64,000 nt of DNA, taken from positions 1 to 64,000 of the forward strand of contig CAZHYV010000001.1 in assembly GCA_964537055.1 (NCBI GenBank), in the 5' to 3' direction. The notes beneath the pieces are model-generated. The model was not told where the DNA came from. It did no database searches and worked only from the letters and a program-made list of their open reading frames with translations. The position numbers and the translations under genes are program-made. This DNA is from CAZHYV01 sp964537055. Lineage in GTDB: Bacteria > Myxococcota_A > Polyangia > Palsa-1104 > JAEUJZ01. Within the stretch, counting starts at the first letter, position 1; each line of letters starts with the position of its first letter. Positions 48,905 to 58,525 of the stretch are shown one piece after another.

Positions 48905-50362
48905 ATGAACAAGAGGATCAAATGTGGCGGGCTCTTTGAGCCTTACACAACGGGGATTGGTGTAGGTAAGTGGGATCGGATTATGACCTATGGTCATAAA
49001 ATCCAGTACAACGAATACGGGGATCCGATTTCTTTTGATTTCAGCCCTGAGACCTTTTGCCAAATCGTTGATAACTTTTCTCGTGTCTTCTCGCAGCGAA
49101 GACTAGGAATGGACTATAAGCACGTTGCGGGATCTCCAGAGTTGGAGCCAGGTCCTGAGCAAAATCTTGCTTACTACTCGGGTCTTGCTGTCATTTTACA
49201 AGGAAAAGTCATCAAACTTTGGGATCATGATCCTAGGCGGCTTCCCCCCGATCCTGAAGGTCTTCTTCAGGAATTACAGAAGAAATTTCCAAGGCATCAG
49301 TCCCTAGAAGATGTCGATGGCCTTTGGGGATATAAGTGTGAGGTGACCCCCTTGGGTGAGGAGAAGCTCCCCAACTGTGAGCAGCTTTCTCCGCTCTTTA
49401 GTAAAGAAGACTACGACGAGTTTGGAACACCCATAGGGTACAACTTGCTGAATGTGAGTGCCGTAGGCATCGCTTTCCAAAACGGTACCATCATCAATCT
49501 TAGTAAACCACTCCCAGCCTTGACCAGGGCCGCCTTTGGCTGGATCCGCTATCTTACCCCTCCCAGATTAAAAAAGAAGGCCTTGGCGCATTTTGGGAAG
49601 GGTTCTGCAAGGAATATAACCATGAATGAAACATTACCTGCTGAATTAATGGCAAAGCTCATGAAGCATGGGCTTGCTGATAATCCTAAGCCTGAAGAGG
49701 TGGAGAAAGCCTTTGCTGCCTACATGGCAGAAACGGAAGAAGGACCCTCCGAACGGAAGGCGACTGCGGAGGCCTATGCAAAACATATGAGCAAGATGCA
49801 GCATGATGAACCCGACGGAGACGAGAAGTTTTCCAAAATGGATGATGAAGACAAAGATTCTGACTCTAAGGAAGATGAAGAGAAACGGGGAGCCATGAGC
49901 AAGGTTTTAGAAGCACAGCAAACCGTTTATTCTCAGATGGCAAAAGAAAACAAATCACTCCATGCAAGGCTTGAGAAGTTAGAAAAAGAGCGTGAGGCAG
50001 AAGAAAAAAGGACAAGTGCCATTGCTTTTGCCAAGAAAGCGATTGCAGAAGGAAGATGGCCTGCTGCTTCAGAATCAAACCTGGTCGAGCTTGCCAAGGC
50101 AGGGCAGGGCGAGTCCGCCATTGCCCCCTTTTCAAAAGGAATGTTTACCGTGATGCAAAAATGGACCTCAGGTGGATCTGTCAAAGGAGCAAGCCATGCC
50201 GCATACAGCACCTCAGAAGAAAGCAACGCAAGCAGACTAGGCAAGTTCTGGGCTCGAGGTGTCTCCTTCGCTGAGATGGCAAAAAAACGCGCCATTGAGA
50301 AGAACATCCCTCTTAAGGATGCTCAGCGCGAGTTATCGAAAGAACATCCAGAACTTTATTAG
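48905..50362 (+). CDS. phage protease (Mu gpI-like) with scaffold C-terminus
   Basis: Head maturation protease plus scaffold, 485 residues. The N-terminal ~220 residues show LGMDYKHVAG with the conserved DyxH histidine and LLNVSAVGIAF of the gpI serine protease, followed by an acidic, coiled-coil C-terminal half (about 300-400: EKREAEEKRTSAIAFAKKAIAEGR) that would serve as scaffold. Fits Mu-type fused protease-scaffold. It follows the beta-rich cluster and precedes the decoration and capsid genes. Confidence 0.85.
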   Translation: MNKRIKCGGLFEPYTTGIGVGKWDRIMTYGHKIQYNEYGDPISFDFSPETFCQIVDNFSRVFSQRRLGMDYKHVAGSPELEPGPEQNLAYYSGLAVILQGKVIKLWDHDPRRLPPDPEGLLQELQKKFPRHQSLEDVDGLWGYKCEVTPLGEEKLPNCEQLSPLFSKEDYDEFGTPIGYNLLNVSAVGIAFQNGTIINLSKPLPALTRAAFGWIRYLTPPRLKKKALAHFGKGSARNITMNETLPAELMAKLMKHGLADNPKPEEVEKAFAAYMAETEEGPSERKATAEAYAKHMSKMQHDEPDGDEKFSKMDDEDKDSDSKEDEEKRGAMSKVLEAQQTVYSQMAKENKSLHARLEKLEKEREAEEKRTSAIAFAKKAIAEGRWPAASESNLVELAKAGQGESAIAPFSKGMFTVMQKWTSGGSVKGASHAAYSTSEESNASRLGKFWARGVSFAEMAKKRAIEKNIPLKDAQRELSKEHPELY

Positions 50363-50429
50363 CTCTTCATCCCCTCTGTCCCTTCGGACACAACCCTTTT
50401 AACTCCTAACAATATTTTGAGGTACCTCC

Positions 50430-51338
50430 ATGGCTATAGGTGCATCCAATAGTTCAGGGGAACGCATTTCGTATTTCGAACGAGGAATGGTTCCCAATAG
50501 TTCCAATATCAAAGAAGGTTACGTGGTTTGTAATATCTCTACCAGCGATAACTTCCTTGTTGATTTACCCAACGCAGTTGGTGCTCTTTTAAACGGACGT
50601 GCTTATGCAGGCGTAAACGCTTCTGCAGGCACGACTTCCAGCACAGATAACCAAATTACCATCCAAAGATACGGTATTGCAAAATGTGTACTCAAGCCTA
50701 ACACCGCTTGTACAGTTGGCGACTCCGCGGCTTACGATCCTGCAGATGGGGGAGTGATTGTTCCCTACACCAGCAAAAGTCAGGTCATTATCGGAAAATT
50801 TACACAAACCAAATCGGCGAGTGCAAGCGAGCAGATGGTAGGAGCCTTCTTGACGGAGGGTGCCAACAGCAAGGGCGATACCTTGTTTGGTGCCATCACT
50901 ACCACCTCTGGAACGGTCACGAATACCACCACCGAGACAGCGTTTGATCAAAAAGTCACCATTCCCGCAAACACCTTAGTGGCAGGGTCGATTCTTCGGA
51001 TTCAAGGGGGCGTTTATATCCCCACGGCCAACGCAGGCGATACGCTTCAGCTTAAGGTCAAACTAGGCTCGGTTACATTGGCCGCTTCTGCTGCCATTGA
51101 TCCTGCAAATGCCGGCGACTTTGGAAGTTTCTTTGTTGATGTGACGGTTCGTAGCACTACTTCCTTGACTGCAAAAGGAATGGTCGGCGTTGCCTCTACC
51201 GTCACCAATAGTGGAACAGCAGGTCCTCTAGCCTTTAGTGCTGCCGTAGCAAATGACATTACTGTCACCGCGACTTGGGGTGCCGCCAGTGCAACCAACG
51301 TTGTTCGTCTCGAAGACCTCATCGTCTCCCTTCTCTAA
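50430..51338 (+). CDS. capsid decoration protein, DUF2190-like N-terminus
   Basis: A 302-residue protein. The N-terminal ~150 residues resemble DUF2190 capsid-associated beta proteins (KEGYVVCNISTSDNFLVDLPN, GIAKCVLKPNTACTVGDSAAYD). The C-terminal half is a Thr/Ala-rich beta domain (TTTSGTVTNTTTETAFDQKVTI) that could be the exposed part. In Mu-like phages a head decoration gene sits between protease and capsid. Family placement is tentative. Confidence 0.65.
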   Translation: MAIGASNSSGERISYFERGMVPNSSNIKEGYVVCNISTSDNFLVDLPNAVGALLNGRAYAGVNASAGTTSSTDNQITIQRYGIAKCVLKPNTACTVGDSAAYDPADGGVIVPYTSKSQVIIGKFTQTKSASASEQMVGAFLTEGANSKGDTLFGAITTTSGTVTNTTTETAFDQKVTIPANTLVAGSILRIQGGVYIPTANAGDTLQLKVKLGSVTLAASAAIDPANAGDFGSFFVDVTVRSTTSLTAKGMVGVASTVTNSGTAGPLAFSAAVANDITVTATWGAASATNVVRLEDLIVSLL

Positions 51339-51359
51339 ACCTCTTAAAGGAAATCACTT

Positions 51360-52403
51360 ATGGCATTTTTAGACAGTCAACTCCACATTAATGTGCCACT
51401 CACCGACTATGCAGTGGCCTATCGACCCGAAGAAGACGGGTATCTTTGGAACACGCTTTTACCTCGAAAATACGTCAAACACCGCTCCGATATTATTCGG
51501 GAGATTGACAAAGGGAACCTCCTTCGTCGATACGACCTCCGGGTAGGAAAAGGAGGCCAAGTCTCTGAAGTCCAATTTAAGGTGGGCGCGAATAAGACCT
51601 ATAATGCGGTTGATTATGCAGTCAAGGCACTTCTGCGCGAAACTGAGCGTGCTAATTCCGACGACATTCTTATGTATGATCAAGAGATGATGTATCACGC
51701 CATCATCGCGATGCATACCAATTTAGAGGTCCTCACCATTAAGGAGACTCTACGGGATCCTGCAATCCTCACAAATAATGTGACCCTTGCCGCAGCAGAT
51801 AGGTGGGATAACTATACGTCCCCAAATTCTGATCCTCTCGCAGACCTTACCACGGGGGTCATGTTCATTCGAAACCGAACCGGACGCTACCCTAATCATA
51901 TTGTTATGCACGAGAATACTTGGAGAAAATTTCAAATGCATCCAAGGGTTCTAGCTCGCGGTCCGGTTCATCCTGCGGGTGGTGGAATTGTTACCATTGA
52001 GATGGTTGAGAAAATCTTAGGCGTATCTCCAGGCACCATTAAGATCACCGCCCAGAACTATAACGTAGCTCTCGAAGACCAGACCCCTGACTTCCGTAGC
52101 ATGATTGGCCCTGATTGTATCATAGCTTATACAGAAGACCCTAACGTTCGTACTTATGGATTAGGAGCCTCCTTTATGTTCCAAGGCGATGGGGGAGAAG
52201 GGATGCAGGCGATTCCAGAGCTTGGTACTCCCTTTGTGGTTTACCAATACCCAGCCTATGAAAAAGACCCACGTGGTGCACAGGGGCTTAATTTGGTCGG
52301 AGCTATCGACCAAAAGGTTCTGGTCCCCGATGCAGGTTATCTCATCCAGAATTGCGTTGATAAGACCAATACTGCTGAGTATGGGAATTTCCTCAACAAC
52401 TAA
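51360..52403 (+). CDS. major capsid protein
   Basis: HK97-fold shell protein, 347 residues: an N-terminal region (LHINVPLTDYAVAYRPEEDGYLW), then the P-domain/A-domain-type segments (YTSPNSDPLADLTTGVMFIRNRTGR, NHIVMHENTWRKFQMHP) and a C-terminal strand ending GAIDQKVLVPDAGYLIQN. Position directly after protease and decoration, plus length, support the assignment. AAAGGA precedes ATG. Confidence 0.85.
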   Translation: MAFLDSQLHINVPLTDYAVAYRPEEDGYLWNTLLPRKYVKHRSDIIREIDKGNLLRRYDLRVGKGGQVSEVQFKVGANKTYNAVDYAVKALLRETERANSDDILMYDQEMMYHAIIAMHTNLEVLTIKETLRDPAILTNNVTLAAADRWDNYTSPNSDPLADLTTGVMFIRNRTGRYPNHIVMHENTWRKFQMHPRVLARGPVHPAGGGIVTIEMVEKILGVSPGTIKITAQNYNVALEDQTPDFRSMIGPDCIIAYTEDPNVRTYGLGASFMFQGDGGEGMQAIPELGTPFVVYQYPAYEKDPRGAQGLNLVGAIDQKVLVPDAGYLIQNCVDKTNTAEYGNFLNN

Positions 52404-52412
52404 GGAGAACGT

Positions 52413-52757
52413 ATGGGCATTCAAGTCCGAGCCAAGCGCAACGTAAAATACTACGGCAAGATGATTGCTGCGGGAACGGTCACTTCGATTTCCAAAGAAG
52501 ATCTGCTAACGATGTCCGATGTCTTTCTGACTTTGGAAGAGGAACAGGCTCAGGAAAAAGAGAAGGAACCAAAGCCCCAGATTTCTGAGGCATCCGAGAG
52601 ACATTATCGGATGAAAGAGAAGATTCTTGAAGCGGATCGAATTCGCAGAGAGGAGCAAGCGTTCCTTCTCGAGAAACAAGCAGAAGAGCAATCGTTGCTT
52701 GCCAAAGCTTCGGCTGCTCGTCTTCGCTCGAAGACAAAAAATGTCGCAGTAGCTTAA
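52413..52757 (+). CDS. head completion-type small protein
   Basis: A 114-residue protein, beta at the N-terminus (IQVRAKRNVKYYGKMIAAGTVTSI) and long charged helix after residue 50 (EEQAQEKEKEPKPQISEASERHYRMKE is split by proline). It resembles small head-tail proteins found after the capsid gene. Role inferred from position. Confidence 0.5.
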   Translation: MGIQVRAKRNVKYYGKMIAAGTVTSISKEDLLTMSDVFLTLEEEQAQEKEKEPKPQISEASERHYRMKEKILEADRIRREEQAFLLEKQAEEQSLLAKASAARLRSKTKNVAVA

Positions 52758-52758
52758 G

Positions 52759-53235
52759 ATGCCGGGAAATCCTCTTTTTATTATTGATACGGATATTTAC
52801 AATCGTATCGGAGGACAAGCTGTTCTTACCCAACTGATTGATCCACAAGGTCAGGGCACTTGGAATCAAGATATCCTAACGCTTGCCAAGCAAGATGCCT
52901 GCAATGAGGTCATTTCAGCAGCTGGAGTTCAAGCAGATCTGAACGGGTTTACCGTCGACGATTTTCGGAGCAAGTTTCCTAACCTCGTCACTCTGGCTGC
53001 ACAGCGGTGCATTTACCTTAACTGGGTTTATGGGACCTCAGGCCAAGCTTGTCCTGACCGGATTGTTGCGCTGAAGCAAGACACCGATGCAGAACTTCAG
53101 CGTCTTGCAGAACGACGTCGTAAGCACGGAGCGGTAGACTTTTCTCCGTCTCCTGCACAGCGAGTCGCTCAGATTGATAATGACCCGACCCGAACTCGGA
53201 TGACGCTTCGAAGCTGGCAAAAAGGGTTTGTTTAA
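52759..53235 (+). CDS. head-tail connector, DUF1320 (Mu gp36-like)
   Basis: A 158-residue protein. Residues about 10-95 match the DUF1320 layout (IDTDIYNRIGGQAVLTQLID, DACNEVISAAGVQADLNGF, AAQRCIYLNWVYGTSGQACP). Mu gp36 follows the capsid gene, as here. It completes the connector between portal and tail. Confidence 0.8.
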   Translation: MPGNPLFIIDTDIYNRIGGQAVLTQLIDPQGQGTWNQDILTLAKQDACNEVISAAGVQADLNGFTVDDFRSKFPNLVTLAAQRCIYLNWVYGTSGQACPDRIVALKQDTDAELQRLAERRRKHGAVDFSPSPAQRVAQIDNDPTRTRMTLRSWQKGFV

Positions 53236-53252
53236 CCTCTCGGTAACCTTTC

Positions 53253-53921
53253 ATGAAAATAAGCTTCAAGTATCAGTTTGAAAACGTCGAGCATTCGCTT
53301 GATCTCATGATTGATTCCCTGACTGATCTCAAGCCCATTCTTCGGAAGTTTGGAAAGTACAAGCGTGAGCAGGTACAAGAGATTTTTGAATCGGAAGGCC
53401 CCGGGTGGCAACCCCATGCAGAGAGCACTCAGATCTCAATGCCTACACGCATTAAGAAGAGGGCAGAAGCAAGCTTGCGCACCAAGCTCAGACGAGATGT
53501 TCGTCGCGCGCATCGAAGACTAGAGCAGGGCAAGGGAAAGCTGAAAGCACTTGAGAATCGGACAGAGGTTCTTGGTGAGTTTGAACGTCTGACTGCGGGA
53601 GGAAAACCGGAAGAATCTAAACTCGACCTCAAAAAGGCAAACAAGCTTCAAGCTCGGATCGGACGCGCTTTTACCAAAGCAGAGTCTCAAGTAGGAAAGG
53701 TCCTGGGTCGTATGGCGAGTAGTGTCAAAACCGAGGTTGATGAGTCGTCCCTCACGATTATGAGCAAAATCCCTTGGGCAGGAATCCATAACGACGGTGG
53801 TGTAGCAGGAAACAATGCCCAAATTCCAGAGCGAAAGTTCTTGGAATGGACCCCAGACGATATCAATCAGTTCGTCCAAATTGTCGAGGACCATCTCTTA
53901 AAGAGATGGGAGCAAAGCTAA
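53253..53921 (+). CDS. virion morphogenesis protein, Mu gpG-like tail-completion
   Basis: A 222-residue protein. N-terminal SLDLMIDSLTDLKPILRKFGKYKREQVQEIFESEGPGW resembles the gpG/phage virion morphogenesis family, ending in IPWAGIHNDGGVAGNNAQIPERKFLEW, the conserved close. The middle 120 residues are a charged helical insertion (RKLRRDVRRAHRRLEQGKGKLK). It joins head to tail in Mu-like assembly. Confidence 0.8.
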   Translation: MKISFKYQFENVEHSLDLMIDSLTDLKPILRKFGKYKREQVQEIFESEGPGWQPHAESTQISMPTRIKKRAEASLRTKLRRDVRRAHRRLEQGKGKLKALENRTEVLGEFERLTAGGKPEESKLDLKKANKLQARIGRAFTKAESQVGKVLGRMASSVKTEVDESSLTIMSKIPWAGIHNDGGVAGNNAQIPERKFLEWTPDDINQFVQIVEDHLLKRWEQS

Positions 53922-53969
53922 CTATGAAAGACGAGAATTCCGTAATGATGGAGGCATTGCTTTTTCTTC

Positions 53970-55154
53970 ATGAGTGATAACCCTCTCGATATCCGCACAG
54001 TCATTACGCAGGTATCCCAGGCCTTAGTCGATGCCATTGATCTAGGTTTTCGGTACCGGTACCCTGCAGCCTCGAATGTGGAGGAATTACGTCATCTGCC
54101 ATCCTTAACTATTCCTAATAAGGCCCTTCGGTTTGTTACCGAGGAAGGAGTTTGTTACCGATTCCTGTTGTACTCGAGTTTGCCACACAGTGCTCCTTCC
54201 GTCATTCGGCCCACCGACCGTGCTCAGAATGGTCGATGGGTAAGAACCCAATCGAAGGTGACGATGGGGCCAAATTACTTTCGCCCCGTACATCGAGAGA
54301 AAACTGGGTATGCTCGTGCGGTCCAGCGTTATGAGGGAGACCTTGATAACAAGACCATGCTTGAGAGAATCTACGCACAGCGTCCTGCCTTTTTGGTGCG
54401 TTGGACAGATGATGAGGTCATTACCAAAAGCACCGTCCAAGGAGGACTCTTTGAGTACAATCTCTCCTTCATCTTATATGCTTTGGCTTGCAACTATCGG
54501 CCCGAGCAAGAAGTCCTTGAGGGGAGCGATGTCTCAATTGAGACAGATCCCGGTCTCGATCGAATGATTGGAGACCTAAGGTATTTGCTTGCCGGTTCAG
54601 ATCTTGGGCTGGGTCCGGGAATTAAGTACTGCGATATTCAAGGGGCTGCAAAAATCATTGATGATGATTTATCGCAACGTTCTTTTATTGCAGAGATTCC
54701 ACTTCTGGTACGCGCTTCAGTTCACCGGGCAGATGAAGACTTGGTTCCTCTTAAGGAACTCTCGATTCAAACCCAGCTTGGAGAGACTCGCGGGCAAGAT
54801 CCTTTTGATCGGGCCAACTACCTCAAAAAAGGGTATCGCATCGACTATGGGAATGGTCTAACGGCCACCCCAAGTTCTGGCATCGCCTATATTGGTGGAG
54901 AGCTGGTCGCAAGTAGTCCCGGAGCTCATACGTTTACCCCCAACAAAGATACGTATCGAGACTTAGGGTTAGATGGCCTTCTTCGTTATGCGGAAGTCGA
55001 GCATGATGAAGATCCTCCTCCTCAGGAGAAGAATACCCTTCGGATTGCCATGAGTCGTACCAATGCGACCGACATCATCTACGATGGGATCATCGCACCC
55101 TCACTTGAGGACTATGGGGATCCATTTCTAGTTCCGAAACCTCGAAGACCTTAG
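53970..55154 (+). CDS. putative tail terminator-type protein (Mu gp37 position)
   Basis: A 394-residue protein with no clean family signature. Its place between the gpG-like gene and DUF2635 is where Mu has gp37 (DUF1834). It contains a central alpha/beta core (LVRWTDDEVITKSTVQGGLFEYNLSFI) and an acidic C-terminus. It is longer than gp37, so part may be a lineage-specific domain. Confidence 0.55.
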   Translation: MSDNPLDIRTVITQVSQALVDAIDLGFRYRYPAASNVEELRHLPSLTIPNKALRFVTEEGVCYRFLLYSSLPHSAPSVIRPTDRAQNGRWVRTQSKVTMGPNYFRPVHREKTGYARAVQRYEGDLDNKTMLERIYAQRPAFLVRWTDDEVITKSTVQGGLFEYNLSFILYALACNYRPEQEVLEGSDVSIETDPGLDRMIGDLRYLLAGSDLGLGPGIKYCDIQGAAKIIDDDLSQRSFIAEIPLLVRASVHRADEDLVPLKELSIQTQLGETRGQDPFDRANYLKKGYRIDYGNGLTATPSSGIAYIGGELVASSPGAHTFTPNKDTYRDLGLDGLLRYAEVEHDEDPPPQEKNTLRIAMSRTNATDIIYDGIIAPSLEDYGDPFLVPKPRRP

Positions 55155-55214
55155 CAGAGCAATCAACTTTTTTCTCCTTTCCTCTGTCTGACTATTTTCA
55201 ATCAAGGAGCATCT

Positions 55215-55493
55215 ATGTTTCAGCCTCGCATTGGAGAGCGTGTTTTGGTCCGCCCCGCAAACCCTGCGGAAAAGGTCCCACGCGGTGCCAATCTCTCAGA
55301 ATTTTTATCTAACGACTGGCAAGAATGTGTTTGGGATTTCTTTCACGATGCCCGTCTCCATGACGGAAGCCTAGTTGTAAAAGCGCTTCCAGAGCCTATG
55401 AAGGCGAAGGAGGAAGCTCCTCTCCCTTCAGAAACTCCTCCTGTATTACCCATCCCCCCAAAGAAGTCTTCTCGCAACCTCATTTCGGAGTAG
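55215..55493 (+). CDS. DUF2635 protein (Mu gp38-like)
   Basis: A 92-residue protein. The opening GERVLVRPANPAEKVPRGANLSEFL...W..C..FFHDARLHDGSLVV matches the DUF2635 pattern of a short strand followed by xxPxxxPxxG and an aromatic W/F core. A Pro/Lys-rich tail follows. In Mu it lies just before the sheath, as here. Function unknown in assembly. Confidence 0.75.
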   Translation: MFQPRIGERVLVRPANPAEKVPRGANLSEFLSNDWQECVWDFFHDARLHDGSLVVKALPEPMKAKEEAPLPSETPPVLPIPPKKSSRNLISE

Positions 55494-55496
55494 TCC

Positions 55497-57575
55497 ATGT
55501 CAATTATTAAGAATCCTGATTTGCCGCTAAGCTATCAGATTCCCGGGGTTTATACTTATCTTTCTTTACTGGGTTCTACCCCTACCCAGAACAATCGTCG
55601 TCTTTTACTCCTAGGATACAAAACCAGTACGGGAACTGCCCAGGCCAACGTACCTGTTCTTATCCAAGGGGAAGAGGACATGGTGATTGCGATGGGCAAG
55701 GGATCAATGCTGACCCGAGCGTATCGTGCACTTGCCTCGCAAGCCTCGGGGGGAGCAGGGGCTGAGATTTGGGCCTGCCCCGTTGCAACTCCTTCCGGGA
55801 CAGCTCAGACAACCTTGATCACGATCCTAGGAGCTCCTGTGTCTGGCGCACCGGGCAGCAATACCACAGCCCAGGCAGCAGGAATTATGACAGCGTGGAT
55901 TGCGGGTTATTCTGCTCCCGTCACCATTGCAAATGGAGATAGCCTTAGCACGATCACAAGCAATCTCCTTGCTTCTATCAATACGATTGTTGATTTCCTA
56001 CCAGTTACGTTGGCCCAGAGTGGCACTCCTGTAACCTTAGGGACGGGGACTTCTACGGTTACCTTTACACCAAAGCAAGCAGGAAGTGTTCAGCTGATCC
56101 AAGCAACAGGGATTAGCACGGCGACTTCACATACTTTCTCAAATGGTGCCTTGATTATCACTTTAGGCACGGATGGAGCAGGCGCAGCCGCAGGAACACC
56201 AGCAGCCATTAAAACAACGCTCGATACCAATCCGGCCGTAGCTGCGGCCATGACCTATACTATTGGCGCGGGTACCAGCGCTCTTTCGGCCGTAGCAACA
56301 ACTCTTTTGCATTTTAACGTGCTTACCCTAACAGGCCGGCATGCTGCGCAGACCTCCCAGGACATTCCTGTTATGGTCAGCTTTAGCAATACGGCCATGG
56401 GAATTGCGGCAAGTCCGGGGACTGTGACCTTGACCAACGCTGCCGCTACCACGGCTGGGGTGCATACCTTGTTTGTGACTACCCAAGCGACGACTTATGC
56501 TCCGGCCAATAGTGAGGCTGTGAATACATCTGCCGCTAACTTTACAACTGGCATCAATAATGCCAATGCCTTCCCGGTTTCTGCCTCAAATACTGCAGGA
56601 ACCTCGGTGATTACACTTTATTATATAAACGACCGCGTATGGAATCGTCCTACGGTCAGTACCACTGATACGAGTCAGACGGTTACGCTGGCTGTGGGAA
56701 CGCAAGGAGCTGGCATTCCAAATCTCACCAATGCATTGAATAACATCGCGGCTCTCGATGCTTTTAAAGTGTGGGTCACAGATCTGATTGATACGACCTC
56801 GCTCGGTACGATTTCTACTCATATTGAGCTTCAAGGAAATGGTCGGTTTCAAAAGGGCCAGGTTTTAGTCTTTACCAGCACAGAAAAATTAACAACCGCA
56901 GGAGCCATTCCCACCGCTACGACTCCCGCTCTTACCGCAAGTCCTCGGTATTTCGAGAGCTGGTGTCCAGGAAGTCCACAGCAAGGATATGAGCTTGCAG
57001 CTCGTATCGGCGTCATGATCGTCACGCAGGATTATTCTCCTCATAACTACGCTTACGAGGAGCTTAAGAGTGATGGTAAGGTTCCGCTCCTCTTACCTCA
57101 TGAAGCGGTACGCCCTACGGATGCAGACATCAATGCAGCCATGGTGACGTATTTTATGACGCCCCTTCGTGTGAACTCGCAGAATCAACTCTACATTGTT
57201 TCTGGAAGGACTACCGCAAAACCTGGCGCCAACATCGATGCCAAGTTTGTGTACTGGGGTCAGATTCTTACCCTGGATTACTTCCGCGATGACCTTCAAG
57301 CCTACTCACTACAAAACATCAAAGGCAAAGTTCTGAAAGCTTACGGAACTCCGAATACCAGTAATGTCATGACTACAGACGGGATTAGAAATCTCATCTA
57401 CGCCAAAATGCTGGAATGGGAGCAGCGCGACCTCCTCGATGGTGTCGATACCTTAAAGACGATGCTTGAGGCACAGATTAATTTCGTCCTCCCTTCACGG
57501 GTTGATATCAAGATGCCCTTCCGCCTTCCCATTCCACTCGAACAACTTTCTGTCGTTGGTCAACAAGCCTCATAA
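55497..57575 (+). CDS. contractile tail sheath protein (Mu gpL-like)
   Basis: A 692-residue protein with the gpL start PLSYQIPGVYTYLSLLGSTP...RRLLLLGYKTSTGTA, and the C-terminal conserved domain (PRYFESWCPGSPQQGYELAARIG, GRTTAKPGANIDAKFVYWGQILTLDYFRDDL). Two long Ala/Thr-rich segments between (about 100-400) are insertions likely forming the sheath's outer domain. Identifies the virion as a myovirus. It follows DUF2635 by 3 bases. Confidence 0.93.
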   Translation: MSIIKNPDLPLSYQIPGVYTYLSLLGSTPTQNNRRLLLLGYKTSTGTAQANVPVLIQGEEDMVIAMGKGSMLTRAYRALASQASGGAGAEIWACPVATPSGTAQTTLITILGAPVSGAPGSNTTAQAAGIMTAWIAGYSAPVTIANGDSLSTITSNLLASINTIVDFLPVTLAQSGTPVTLGTGTSTVTFTPKQAGSVQLIQATGISTATSHTFSNGALIITLGTDGAGAAAGTPAAIKTTLDTNPAVAAAMTYTIGAGTSALSAVATTLLHFNVLTLTGRHAAQTSQDIPVMVSFSNTAMGIAASPGTVTLTNAAATTAGVHTLFVTTQATTYAPANSEAVNTSAANFTTGINNANAFPVSASNTAGTSVITLYYINDRVWNRPTVSTTDTSQTVTLAVGTQGAGIPNLTNALNNIAALDAFKVWVTDLIDTTSLGTISTHIELQGNGRFQKGQVLVFTSTEKLTTAGAIPTATTPALTASPRYFESWCPGSPQQGYELAARIGVMIVTQDYSPHNYAYEELKSDGKVPLLLPHEAVRPTDADINAAMVTYFMTPLRVNSQNQLYIVSGRTTAKPGANIDAKFVYWGQILTLDYFRDDLQAYSLQNIKGKVLKAYGTPNTSNVMTTDGIRNLIYAKMLEWEQRDLLDGVDTLKTMLEAQINFVLPSRVDIKMPFRLPIPLEQLSVVGQQAS

Positions 57576-57584
57576 GGAGTCTCT

Positions 57585-57968
57585 ATGGCTATTGCACTAC
57601 AAGGTCAAATCCGCCACCAGATCAATGGTGTCGAGATGGTGGAGGCGACCAATATCTCCATTGATAAAAACCAACCTCTAACAGTAAAAAAAGGAACGGC
57701 CGGGTACATTGGTACGGCGAAAGGCATTGGCGATACACGTATCCGTCTTACCTTTGCGCAACCTGCTCTCAGATCTCAGTTTGAAACATTCGCGATGACT
57801 GCCTCAGAAGGGCTATTAGGCTTCACCTATACCTTCCAAAAAGGCATTTCCATCTTTGTCGTAACCAACTGTTTTGCGGGGAATGCCGGTCTTACCAACG
57901 ATCCTGCATCTGGGAACATTGATAACACTGTAGAAATCCAAGGCGCAGAGATGAGGCAGCTTAGTTAA
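57585..57968 (+). CDS. tail tube protein (Mu gpM-like)
   Basis: A 127-residue protein of beta strands (IRHQINGVEMVEATNISIDKN, IRLTFAQPALRSQFETFAM, GISIFVVTNCFAGN), the size and placement of the gpM tube protein, directly after the sheath with AAGGAG before ATG. It would line the inner tube. Confidence 0.85.
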   Translation: MAIALQGQIRHQINGVEMVEATNISIDKNQPLTVKKGTAGYIGTAKGIGDTRIRLTFAQPALRSQFETFAMTASEGLLGFTYTFQKGISIFVVTNCFAGNAGLTNDPASGNIDNTVEIQGAEMRQLS

Positions 57969-57973
57969 TTTGT

Positions 57974-58020
57974 GGCACCTGCCTGGGGACCTTCCCTTGC
58001 CCTAGACAGGTGCCCTTTTT
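57974..58020 (+). terminator. intrinsic terminator inside the late operon
   Basis: Stem GGCACCTG (57974-57981) pairs with CAGGTGCC (58007-58014), with inner pairs CTGGGG/CCCTAG, followed by TTTTT. It lies between tail tube and tail chaperone genes and likely reduces downstream expression. Confidence 0.75.
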
Positions 58021-58048
58021 CTTTTTCAAGGGAGATAAGGGAAATAAA

Positions 58049-58525
58049 ATGAAATTAGGAAATCTTCTTACGGCCAGTCCAGCTGAACCTATTGTCACAT
58101 GGCCTGTAGAATTTCACGTTTTACGCCAAGGACCTGATGGATTGCGGCGAATTCGAGTAAAAGCGTGGTTTATGCCTGTCAGTGAAGCCGATAGGCACAA
58201 AGCAGAGTATGAAGCAGCGGAATTCTTAAGGACACATCCAGAGTCTTCTTACAGGCAGGAAGACAACAAACCTGTTGTTTTCACGCCGATGGGGCCCTTA
58301 ACCGCAGAAAAGAACTACAAACTCCTATCCTATGCACTGCACGATGAAGAGAATCACCGGCTTATCGTAGATACAGTGGATTACCTGATGTTCCGTAAGG
58401 GAATTGTAGCAGAACAGGCTTCTTGGTTGGTCGAGCAATACGATAAATTTATCAAGCAAGAATATCCAGAAATCGTCCCTCCTGAACAGAAGAATAAGCT
58501 GGTGGACGAAGCTACGGGAAAATGA
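58049..58525 (+). CDS. tail assembly chaperone-like protein
   Basis: About 158 residues from ATG 58049 (MKLGNLLTASPAEP), with GATAAGGGAAATAA upstream; the frame opens earlier at 58010 but that overlaps the terminator. Alpha/beta composition, WPVEFHVLRQGPDGLRRIRVKAWF at the N-terminus and helical C-terminus. Positioned between tube and tape measure, where chaperones G/GT or gp41 reside. Overlaps the next short frame by 4 bases. Confidence 0.7.
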   Translation: MKLGNLLTASPAEPIVTWPVEFHVLRQGPDGLRRIRVKAWFMPVSEADRHKAEYEAAEFLRTHPESSYRQEDNKPVVFTPMGPLTAEKNYKLLSYALHDEENHRLIVDTVDYLMFRKGIVAEQASWLVEQYDKFIKQEYPEIVPPEQKNKLVDEATGK

